DNA from: Pseudocoprococcus catus
GTDB taxonomy: Bacteria > Bacillota > Clostridia > Lachnospirales > Lachnospiraceae
Assembly (NCBI RefSeq): GCF_902381825.1
Contig: NZ_LR698973.1
Span: forward strand, 2,094,955 to 2,109,188
DNA: 14,234 nucleotides
Direction: 5' to 3'
The notes under the pieces are model-generated. The model was given only the letters and a program-made list of their open reading frames with translations. It did no database searches and had not been told where the DNA came from. A program made the position numbers and the translations under genes. This document shows, in pieces, positions 7,643 to 13,673 of this stretch (position 1 is the stretch's first letter; every line of letters starts with the position of its first letter).

Positions 7643-8845
7643 CTACACGATTTCATTGATCATCAGACCATGCAGGACAGGAATCTGTTCCAATGTATAC
7701 ATGGCGTCGTTTTCCTGCCAATCCGTGCGCAGCAAAATCCGGTGCTGACGGATGAGTTCATCCGCGGGAATGTATCCTGAAAGCCATTGCAGAAATGTGT
7801 CAATATCCAGGCAAATGTCCCATGGCCTTTCCGTACGTTCAAATGAATTGCCCTCCGGACTTATCTGCCAATACCATGTGCCTTCATTCTCCGGGATCCA
7901 TCTATCAATGATACTGATAGCTATATCCAGTGAAATATTCCGGATCGGCATACATTTGATCCATTCTGCAGTATCAATGATGCGCCCCATAATGATCGGA
8001 CGTTTCATACCGCGGACATCCGCCGCATCGGCTATAAAAGGTGCCTGAACCAGGGGAAGGAGTTCTCCTTCTTTGTCCCGGAATGCCTGAAGCACCCATT
8101 GACCAACAGCAGACTGCCATTCGGGTTCACAATAAATTTCGCGAATTTCCATGATTTCTTCGCAGGCATAAGAGACATAGCCAATCTGTTTGCCATTGGC
8201 AGATAATAGCAGTAAATCACCGCCGTCTGTCTGATTCTCCATCTGCAGTCTTTCAAAATAATAGGCATCACGCCGGGTAAAAACATCATAATGACGTGAA
8301 AGCAGCGAATTAGACCAGTCTGCCAGCTGCTGTCTTTCTGCTTCCGAAGAAACAGGATGTGCGGAAATATCCCTCACAATTGCTATATCAACATTGTGGA
8401 TGGATGAAAAAGGCGTATGCGTTTTCTTTTCCACATACTGACTGTAAATGTATGCAAATTGAAAAGGTGTATAAATAGCCTCATTCGCAGGCATCAGATA
8501 GATCAGAGGTATTCTACCGGCATAGCAGTCGGAAAAAGTCCGCTGCAAAAGCCGTGTCATGGCACCGCGATGTCTGAAGTCGGCATCTGTGGCAACGCCG
8601 ACAACATATAGGCTGTTGACCTTCTTTCCGCAGACAGATAATGTGTACGGATTCAGATGGATCATAGATTTCAGCTGATTTTTTTGCTCCAATATAAGAA
8701 TCCGGTTATCTCTTAAATAGTAGTCAAAATAATAGGCCATAAAGGCATCTGTATCATGGAAACATTCTTTCCACAGCTTATATAATGCATCCGTATCCCT
8801 TCCATCGGCATAACGGATCGTCAAATTACTTTTGTCTGATTTCAT
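7643..8845 (-). CDS. Eis-like GNAT-family N-acetyltransferase
   Basis: Acetyl-CoA-dependent acetyltransferase of the Eis-like class: an N-terminal GNAT domain, a second GNAT-like domain and a C-terminal sterol-carrier-like domain, about 400 residues in all. The GNAT core shows NSLYVVGVATDADFRHRGAM (motif A with an RHRG pyrophosphate loop), then LIYLMPANEAIYTPFQFAY. The C-terminal half ends LHGLMINEIV, in line with the C-terminal carboxylate used in Eis catalysis. I start at MKSDKSN, which overlaps the upstream gene by 20 nt; the site GAAGAG is weak, so coupling from that gene is likely. The substrate is unknown: amines, lysines or aminoglycosides are family precedents only. Confidence 0.85.
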   Translation of the reverse strand: MKSDKSNLTIRYADGRDTDALYKLWKECFHDTDAFMAYYFDYYLRDNRILILEQKNQLKSMIHLNPYTLSVCGKKVNSLYVVGVATDADFRHRGAMTRLLQRTFSDCYAGRIPLIYLMPANEAIYTPFQFAYIYSQYVEKKTHTPFSSIHNVDIAIVRDISAHPVSSEAERQQLADWSNSLLSRHYDVFTRRDAYYFERLQMENQTDGGDLLLLSANGKQIGYVSYACEEIMEIREIYCEPEWQSAVGQWVLQAFRDKEGELLPLVQAPFIADAADVRGMKRPIIMGRIIDTAEWIKCMPIRNISLDIAISIIDRWIPENEGTWYWQISPEGNSFERTERPWDICLDIDTFLQWLSGYIPADELIRQHRILLRTDWQENDAMYTLEQIPVLHGLMINEIV

Positions 8846-9743
8846 ATTTCTCTTCCAGATAGATTGGATTGTAAGACATTTTGGACTTCCGGAGTCCTTC
8901 CAGCCCCATATCATCTTCACGGTTTACAAGTTCGGCATCCGGGAATTCATGGCACAAAAACTGCTGGCAGATCATCGGATACAGACCGCGGATATCCGGA
9001 TTGGCCTTTTCCACATGGATAACGGCCATTTTCTCCACTTTGCCATAGACACCCAGGCTGAAAGCCTGCAGCTCACCATCAATATAAATACCGCCCATTT
9101 TGTAATCAAGATAACCGCAATTAGATAAAAGATAATCTATTCCGTTTAATTCATATTCATCGCGATGGAAAGGATCCTCAAGATCTCTCTGGGCTTCCCA
9201 TTTCCTGAGAAAAGCCATAATTTCATCATGATGGCATCCGCAGGAAAGACTTCGGTATTCATATCGGCCCTCATAGGCTTTCTTAAATGCGTTGAGATGA
9301 TTCTTCTTTTTGTGATAAGCTTTGCCGCTGAATGTTCTCAGCTTCTCGGCGTCATAAACATAATCATAATAATCACGGACAGACAGAATGTCATATTTCT
9401 CATGATCAAGATCAAGAAGTTCAACGGCCTCTTTGTCGGCCAGACATACTGTCAGTTTACTGTGAAGAACTTCATTAAAATAAGCCTCTGCCACTTCAAA
9501 ATAATGTTTCAGATCTTGTTTGGCACATACAGGCACCATGGTCACTGGTTGACCATCGACTTCCATCAGCCAGATCAGTCCATGATCATCCCGGATATAA
9601 TGGGTATGATAATAGTCTTTCCACATAAAATTGCTGACAAGGATGTTCTCGCATGTATGGGAGTAACGCATCTTAAAATACGGAAGCAAGATATCATAAT
9701 CCTGCGGTTCCATTTCTTTTTTTATAAAATGTTCAAAATTCAT
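8826..9743 (-). CDS. DUF2156 protein, soluble relative of the MprF C-terminal aminoacyl-transfer domain
   Basis: This 305-residue protein resembles stand-alone proteins annotated as phosphatidylglycerol lysyltransferase C-terminal domain. These have a double GNAT fold, but here there are no membrane segments, unlike full MprF. Visible marks are YSHTCENILVSNFMWKDYY near the N-terminus, KAYHKKKNHLNAFKK in the middle (a typical positively charged helix), and VNREDDMGLEGLRKSKMSY near the end, the characteristic C-terminal block. The start MNFEHF has AGGTG nearby and lies 7 nt after the ispF stop. It overlaps the acetyltransferase gene downstream. The donor, probably an aminoacyl-tRNA, and the acceptor are not known. 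Confidence 0.82.
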   Translation of the reverse strand: MNFEHFIKKEMEPQDYDILLPYFKMRYSHTCENILVSNFMWKDYYHTHYIRDDHGLIWLMEVDGQPVTMVPVCAKQDLKHYFEVAEAYFNEVLHSKLTVCLADKEAVELLDLDHEKYDILSVRDYYDYVYDAEKLRTFSGKAYHKKKNHLNAFKKAYEGRYEYRSLSCGCHHDEIMAFLRKWEAQRDLEDPFHRDEYELNGIDYLLSNCGYLDYKMGGIYIDGELQAFSLGVYGKVEKMAVIHVEKANPDIRGLYPMICQQFLCHEFPDAELVNREDDMGLEGLRKSKMSYNPIYLEEKYEIRQK

Positions 9744-9750
9744 GACACAC

Positions 9751-10311
9751 CTACTGTCTGCAGCCGCCGCAGCCTGCACAGCCGCCTGTTGATGGGTCAT
9801 AGGAAGTCTCGTACATCACATCTCTTCCACCGAAATTGCCAATTTCTTCCAACAGACAGATAGCCTGAGATGAGATGCCGGCGCCCTCACCGGTAAAACC
9901 AAGACCTTCTTCTGTCGTTGCCTTCACATTGATCTGATCTTCGGAAATCTTAAGTGCCTTTGCAATATTTTGGCGCATCTGCGGAATGTGCGGAGCCATC
10001 TTCGGTTTCTGCGCGATAATTGTCGCATCAATATTGCCGATAATATAACCCTTCTCTTCAATCAGTTTGCCCACATGCTCCAACAGTTTGACACTGGAAA
10101 TTCCTTTGTAAGCAGGATCCGTGTCTGGAAAGTGCTTGCCGATATCACCAAGAGCAGCAGCGCCAAGCAGTGCATCCATCACAGCGTGCAGCATGACATC
10201 TGCATCTGAGTGACCAAGCAATCCTTTCTCATAGGGTATCTTCACACCTCCGATGATTAAATCTCTATCAGGTACAAGACGATGTACGTCATATCCCATT
10301 CCTATTCTCAT
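9751..10311 (-). CDS. ispF: 2-C-methyl-D-erythritol 2,4-cyclodiphosphate synthase with a Cys-rich tail
   Basis: MEP-pathway enzyme that cyclises CDP-methylerythritol 2-phosphate to MEcPP for isoprenoid synthesis. Metal ligands D8, H10 and H42 sit where they do in E. coli. [20 protein letters not shown] and the [13 protein letters not shown] loop near 131-143 are characteristic. The core ends near residue 156. The protein is 186 residues rather than the usual 155-160: about 30 extra residues end [11 protein letters not shown], giving Cys at 178, 181 and 184. The ATG has AAAGGA 6 nt upstream. The DUF2156 gene follows after 7 nt, so they are likely co-transcribed. No other MEP gene is in the window. 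Confidence 0.96.
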   Translation of the reverse strand: MRIGMGYDVHRLVPDRDLIIGGVKIPYEKGLLGHSDADVMLHAVMDALLGAAALGDIGKHFPDTDPAYKGISSVKLLEHVGKLIEEKGYIIGNIDATIIAQKPKMAPHIPQMRQNIAKALKISEDQINVKATTEEGLGFTGEGAGISSQAICLLEEIGNFGGRDVMYETSYDPSTGGCAGCGGCRQ

Positions 10312-10330
10312 AATCTGTCCTTTCTGTTCT

Positions 10331-10364
10331 CTGTATTATTCAATTCTCTGTGTCATTCAATTCT
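10331..10364. repeat. Tandem 17-bp repeat upstream of ispF
   Basis: Two adjacent 17-nt units (10331-10347 and 10348-10364) match at 15 of 17 positions; each contains CATTCAATTCT or a close variant. They lie just upstream of the ispF ribosome binding site. I could not place a convincing promoter here. They may be a regulator site or a replication-slippage duplication. Confidence 0.45.
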
Positions 10365-10424
10365 ATCATCTTGCTGCCTCATCTTGTGTTGTACATAACA
10401 AACAGCAAAATCTCCTTATAGCAG

Positions 10425-10460
10425 AAAACCCGCTGTAAGAAGAACTTACCCGCGGATTTT
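10425..10460 (-). terminator. Terminator downstream of yqeY
   Basis: On the minus strand AAAATCCGC pairs with GCGGGTTTT (one G-U pair), and GTAAG pairs with CTTAC inside a small internal bulge. The loop is TTCTT. The structure ends in TTTT. It starts about 35 bases past the yqeY stop. Confidence 0.7.
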
Positions 10461-10493
10461 CAAGGAGTGCACGCATGTGTACTCTGCTTATAT

Positions 10494-10940
10494 CTATACA
10501 AACATACCGGATAACAACTGGTTCACAAGCTTGCCGTCTGCCTTGCCTTTGACCTTCGGCATCAGAACCTTCATAATCTTGCCTTTATCCTTAACTGTCG
10601 GGGCATCAATGCCAAGTTCAGTCAATGTCTCTTTGATCACAGCTTCTATTGCATCTGCTTCCATCATCTTCGGTACAAATTCCTCATAAACTGCAATACG
10701 GAACTTGCATTCCTCAATAATCTCTGTACGCTCAGCGGGTGTCGTATCTAAAGTCTCCTGTGTCTGCTTGATTTCCTTGCGGACGATCACATCAGCTTCT
10801 TCTTCAGTCAAATCGCTTCTCTTATCGATGGTGGCATTCTTCAATGCGCTTAACAGCATCGATAATGCATTCTTGCGTTCCTTATCTCCGGCTTTCATTG
10901 CCTTGACCATTTCTGCTCTTACAACATCTACTTTTGTCAT
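10494..10940 (-). CDS. yqeY: YqeY family protein (GatB/Aim41-like)
   Basis: A 148-residue protein of the GatB/YqeY family, the same length as B. subtilis YqeY. The function is not established; the domain resembles the tRNA-interacting tail of GatB. Family marks are KERKNALSMLLSALKN near the N-terminus, TEEEADVIVRKEIKQ in the middle, and the C-terminal KGKIMKVLMPKVKGKADGKL block with NQLLSG. The start MTKVD has GGAGG 8 nt upstream; an earlier ATG 15 nt upstream (MEALI) is possible. It has its own promoter and terminator, so it is probably monocistronic. In many Bacillota it lies by rpsU, but not here. Confidence 0.9.
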   Translation of the reverse strand: MTKVDVVRAEMVKAMKAGDKERKNALSMLLSALKNATIDKRSDLTEEEADVIVRKEIKQTQETLDTTPAERTEIIEECKFRIAVYEEFVPKMMEADAIEAVIKETLTELGIDAPTVKDKGKIMKVLMPKVKGKADGKLVNQLLSGMFV

Positions 10941-10973
10941 TATTAAAGCCTCCATTTCGTTTTCCTGCCTTTA

Positions 10974-11002
10974 ATCATACCATAGGAAAAAATCAATTTC
11001 AA
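10974..11002 (-). promoter_or_regulatory. Promoter of yqeY
   Basis: TTGAAA (10997-11002) and TATGAT (10974-10979) are 17 nt apart on the minus strand, close to the sigma-A consensus. The start should be near 10967, about 27 nt before the yqeY ATG. It lies between the cbiK stop and yqeY. Confidence 0.75.
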
Positions 11003-11010
11003 GTTTCCTT

Positions 11011-11823
11011 TCATAACATCTGTTTGATGCAATTTCTCACATGACTGACATAAATATTCCGGATACCTTCTAATTCACCCAGCCCTTTGACAATACATGT
11101 CACTTCATAGCCGGCTTTTTCAAAGATGCGTTTCCATGATTCATCATCTTCACCTGCCATATCATGATGGGCATGATCTCCGGCAACGACCATCAGCGGC
11201 TGAAGCAGGACTCTTTTGTAATTGCCGCCTGTTCGGACGAGTGCCAACAGCTGCTCCAATGTAGGATCCGCTTCAACCGTGCCGATATAGTAATTTCTGT
11301 AAGCGGCTCTGTGCAGTCTCTGCTGAAAATCACTGTAAATGGCGTTAGCTGCCGCATCACTGCCATGCCCCATGAAACAAATCGCTGTTTCGCCGTCATC
11401 ACAGGCCTGCGTATCTGCGGTAATGATCTGCATCACGGCCCGGTCATCATTTTCATTGCCAAGCAACGGTGCACCGAGTACCAGCTGATCAAATTGAGAA
11501 TGCCATGCGGCGGCTGTTTCTGCAACGCGCATATACTCATTGCCATCCATCAGATGTGTCGGCTGAAGGACTAACCGCCGGATGCCATCCTCCCTGGCAT
11601 GTGTAAGCGCTTCCTCAACCGTATCTACTCTATAGCCATCTCTTTCTCTTAGCTTTCGGATAATCATTCGGCTTGTAAAAGCTCTTCGAACCGACCATTT
11701 TGGAAAAGCATCGGCAATCGCTGTCTCAATGGCGCCAATTGTCTTCTCGCGGCTGTCATTGTAGCTGGTTCCGAAACTGACAACCAGAATGGCATCTTCT
11801 GTTTTATCACTTACTGTATGCAT
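11011..11823 (-). CDS. cbiK: Sirohydrochlorin cobaltochelatase (anaerobic, CbiK type)
   Basis: Class II chelatase that inserts Co(II) into a tetrapyrrole (sirohydrochlorin) in the oxygen-independent cobalamin pathway. It is 270 residues, near the usual 260-270. The N-terminal half has AILVVSFGTSYNDSREKTIG and LQPTHLMDGNEY; the C-terminal half has ICFMGHGSDAAAN (H153) and MVVAGDHAHHDMAG (H217), the paired metal-binding histidines of CbiK. There is no signal peptide, so it is cytoplasmic. AAAGGTGG lies 6 nt before the ATG. No other cobalamin genes are in the window, so its pathway partners must lie elsewhere. A siroheme ferrochelatase role is possible but less likely. Confidence 0.93.
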   Translation of the reverse strand: MHTVSDKTEDAILVVSFGTSYNDSREKTIGAIETAIADAFPKWSVRRAFTSRMIIRKLRERDGYRVDTVEEALTHAREDGIRRLVLQPTHLMDGNEYMRVAETAAAWHSQFDQLVLGAPLLGNENDDRAVMQIITADTQACDDGETAICFMGHGSDAAANAIYSDFQQRLHRAAYRNYYIGTVEADPTLEQLLALVRTGGNYKRVLLQPLMVVAGDHAHHDMAGEDDESWKRIFEKAGYEVTCIVKGLGELEGIRNIYVSHVRNCIKQML

Positions 11824-11849
11824 ACTGCGCCACCTTTCTGAATTGAAAA

Positions 11850-11894
11850 AGAAAAAACAAAAAGCCCAGTAAAATCAACATTTACAAGGCTTTT
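11850..11894 (-). terminator. Terminator following the tRNA fragment
   Basis: The outer stem AAAAGCC/GGCTTTT (11860-11866 with 11888-11894) and an inner GTAAA/TTTAC stem are followed on the minus strand by a T-rich run. It starts 7 bases past the tRNA 3' remnant. It was probably the terminator of the tRNA now split by the integrated element, and would now stop int transcripts before cbiK. Confidence 0.7.
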
Positions 11895-11900
11895 CTTTGA

Positions 11901-11925
11901 TAGCGAGAGGGGGATTCGAACCCTC
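11901..11925 (-). pseudogene. 3' tRNA fragment, probable attachment site of the integrated element
   Basis: The minus strand reads GAGGG-TTCGAAT-CCCCC then TCTCGCTA, the T arm and 3' acceptor strand of a tRNA with discriminator A. No matching 5' acceptor strand (AGCGAGA) occurs in the bases that should hold the rest of the tRNA. One T-stem position is mismatched (A-C). An int gene lies beside it, as in elements that integrate into tRNA 3' ends and displace the 3' part. The tRNA identity cannot be told. An intact copy should lie at the other end of the element, beyond the window. Confidence 0.7.
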
Positions 11926-11979
11926 GACGATATCTCTAAAACCTTTGATTTTACAGTGTTTTCTAACCGTTATTTTTAC

Positions 11980-12000
11980 TTTGACCCCAATTTGACCCCA
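11980..12000. repeat. Direct repeats beside the attachment site, candidate integrase sites
   Basis: Two copies of TTTGACCCCA are spaced 11 bp apart (11980-11989 and 11991-12000), one helical turn, between the tRNA fragment and the int stop codon. Direct repeats in this position are typical of integrase arm sites, but binding is inferred. Confidence 0.45.
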
Positions 12001-12010
12001 TTTTTTTACA

Positions 12011-13198
12011 TCAGCACACTCGTATCATATCCATTGTTTTAGCTTCTTCTTCTTTGATTGTATGGATATATTTGTTATATGTAATAGTAATATTTGCATG
12101 TCCCATTAGTTTGCTGATAACTTCGATTCCAACTCCACGCCGTATCAAAGTGGATCCAAATGTATGCCTTAAAGTATGCAACGTTACTCTCTTGTCTGTT
12201 ATCTTAGCCACTTTGCAAAGTCTATCTAAACACAATTGAAGATTTCTATGATTGTTGATTCTGCCGTATTTATTACAACCTACATACGGGCAAGAAATTC
12301 TATGTTTAATATCATATTTCTTCATCTCATTTAGATAAAATAGTACAGTATCATTTAACTTCAGCACTCTATTACCTGTGTCTGTTTTTGTGTTGTTTTT
12401 TATACGGTATGTGTAAACAGGTCCATTTTCTTTACTGTTTTCATTTTTTATACCGCTTTGAAGTGTTCGTCTGATATAGATCAGATTGTTATCAAAATCT
12501 ATATCAGACCATTTAAGAGCCAATGCTTCTCCTGCACGCAGCCCAAGATTTAATATTAATAATAGCACTAACGCATTTCTTGACTTATAGTCATCAATAT
12601 TTGTAAGTTTCTCAAGTGCAGCAACCCTAAATCGTTCAATCTCTTCATCGCTAAGCGAAAATTGCTGTTTGGTTTCCTTTGCAATATATGATTTAGATGG
12701 CAGCAAAACATCTTCAGCAGGATTAAAACTTATAATCTCTTCCTTCAAAGCTGATTTGAAGCACGATTTTAAGAACTGTGTTATTTTTGATAACCCGGAC
12801 AAGGACAATGCTTCGGTACCGTTACTTGGATTAGCATACTCATCAATAATTTTTTGAAGTTGCTGTGTTGTAATTGTTCCGACCTTTTGAGAACCAATTT
12901 TGTCTCGAAGTTGAGCGTCAAATACTCTGTACAATCGTGTGTATGAAGATGGTTCAATCCTTCCTTTTTTATAGGTTAGGAACCAATATTCTGCATACTC
13001 TTCAAATGTGATTTTCTTTGGATCTTTAAAGCCATTTTCAATCTGCATTAAATATCGTTTGGCCTTATTTTTCACCTCAGCTTTTGTTGTACCATAGAAG
13101 CTTTTACGTTTACCATTTAATGTAAGTCGTCCTTCAAAACGACCATCACTACGTTGTTTAAATGTCATTCCTCTTATAATTGCCGATACATCATTCAA
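12011..13198 (-). CDS. int: Tyrosine recombinase (site-specific integrase)
   Basis: Site-specific recombinase that would integrate and excise the element at the neighbouring tRNA 3' end. An arm-type N-terminal domain (QRSDGRFEGRLTLNGKRKSF) precedes a SAM-like core-binding domain (ITFEEYAEYWFLTYKKGRI) and the catalytic domain. From the chosen start, the catalytic residues are R221 (LGLRAGEALALKW), H341 and R344 (HTLRHTFG), H367 (LMGHANITI) and nucleophile Y377 (YNKYIH). I choose a TTG start with GGAGGGA 8 nt upstream; ATG at 13168 has AGAGGA too close, and ATG at 13234 has no site. The 395-residue length is typical of phage and ICE integrases. The region looks more AT-rich than the core genes. 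Confidence 0.93.
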   Translation of the reverse strand: MNDVSAIIRGMTFKQRSDGRFEGRLTLNGKRKSFYGTTKAEVKNKAKRYLMQIENGFKDPKKITFEEYAEYWFLTYKKGRIEPSSYTRLYRVFDAQLRDKIGSQKVGTITTQQLQKIIDEYANPSNGTEALSLSGLSKITQFLKSCFKSALKEEIISFNPAEDVLLPSKSYIAKETKQQFSLSDEEIERFRVAALEKLTNIDDYKSRNALVLLLILNLGLRAGEALALKWSDIDFDNNLIYIRRTLQSGIKNENSKENGPVYTYRIKNNTKTDTGNRVLKLNDTVLFYLNEMKKYDIKHRISCPYVGCNKYGRINNHRNLQLCLDRLCKVAKITDKRVTLHTLRHTFGSTLIRRGVGIEVISKLMGHANITITYNKYIHTIKEEEAKTMDMIRVC

Positions 13199-13221
13199 TG
13201 AAAGTCCCTCCAAAACAGAAC

Positions 13222-13286
13222 AATGCAAGGGCATGTTATAAATACATTACTACTATACCTCATAATTATAACATACGCCTTGCATT
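13222..13286. repeat. Long inverted repeat over the int promoter
   Basis: The arms 13222-13241 and 13266-13286 are AATGCAAGG and TGTTATAA blocks separated by a short mismatched CGTA/GCA bulge, giving 17 matching pairs. The centre is 24 nt. The right arm covers the -10 box and most of the spacer of the int promoter. It looks like an operator, perhaps for Xis, Int or an element repressor. Confidence 0.65.
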
Positions 13287-13294
13287 ATTCACAA
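13265..13294 (-). promoter_or_regulatory. Promoter of int
   Basis: A perfect TATAAT -10 (13265-13270) lies 18 nt from TTGTGA (13289-13294) on the minus strand, in the xis-int gap. The predicted start is near 13258, about 60 nt before the TTG start. It lets int be expressed separately from xis. Confidence 0.65.
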
Positions 13295-13298
13295 TGAT

Positions 13299-13562
13299 CT
13301 AATAATATATTTCTTCACCAACATGCTCTTCTATCCATTTTTCCAATAGCTTAAATGTTGTTATGTAATCCTTACCAATTTTTACTACTGGCAATTCTCC
13401 GGAATTGAGAAGTTTTAAAACTTTTTCTTTTCCAAAAGGAAAGATAGTGTATAGATCATTTTGTGATAGTATCCTGAAATGGTTTGGTGACTTTGCTTGA
13501 ATCTCAGCGTCTAGTTCAGACGAATGATTAATTATTTCAGCTCTTTTTGTAGTATCCAACAT
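13299..13562 (-). CDS. Excisionase-like helix-turn-helix protein
   Basis: A small 87-residue DNA-binding protein. Its C-terminal two thirds fits the MerR/excisionase HTH class: LSQNDLYTIFPFGKEKVLKLL, then SGELPVVKIGKDYITTFKLL and EKWIEEHVG. In Tn916-like and phage systems such proteins bend DNA and direct integrase to excision. The start MLDTTKR has a strong AGGGGGTGAT site just upstream; the earlier ATG is less likely. int begins about 100 bases downstream on the same strand, with its own promoter and an inverted repeat between. Its job as Xis is inferred from fold and position; a transcriptional regulator is possible. Confidence 0.8.
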   Translation of the reverse strand: MLDTTKRAEIINHSSELDAEIQAKSPNHFRILSQNDLYTIFPFGKEKVLKLLNSGELPVVKIGKDYITTFKLLEKWIEEHVGEEIYY

Positions 13563-13590
13563 TTCATCACCCCCTATCATCATTAATTGC

Positions 13591-13655
13591 GCAGGAGACC
13601 CCGTCCGATCTTCTTAATCGGGCGGGGAGGAATGCGCTTGCACTCCTCTGCCTGC
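13591..13655 (-). other. GC-rich three-way-junction fold after iscB, possible IS200/605-type right end
   Basis: The 65 bases fold almost completely. The outer stem 13591-13598 pairs with 13647-13655 (one bulged base). Inside it are hairpin 13599-13609/13617-13627 (10 of 11 pairs, 7-nt loop) and hairpin 13629-13635/13640-13646 (7 pairs, 4-nt loop). Only one base is free at the junction. There is no T tract, so it is not a normal terminator. It sits 18 bases past the iscB stop and 28 bases before the xis start. It could be the subterminal hairpin region of the transposon that carried iscB, an RNA element, or a protein-bound cruciform. omegaRNA of IscB systems lies upstream of the gene, so this is not the expected guide RNA. 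Confidence 0.55.
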
Positions 13656-13673
13656 TTCTCTCCCTTCTGGTTA

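Noticed and set aside
9165..9863. Plus-strand frame of 232 codons
   Set aside because: It lies antisense to the DUF2156 gene and the ispF end. Its composition is low-complexity hydrophobic, with no start signal seen.
11901..12000. Complete tRNA gene overlapping the T arm
   Set aside because: The 5' acceptor strand, D arm and anticodon arm cannot be found in the 50-90 bases that should hold them; only the 3' part is present.
13591..13655. CRISPR repeat or omegaRNA of the iscB system
   Set aside because: There is no repeated array. Known IscB guide RNAs are encoded upstream of the gene, while this structure is downstream.
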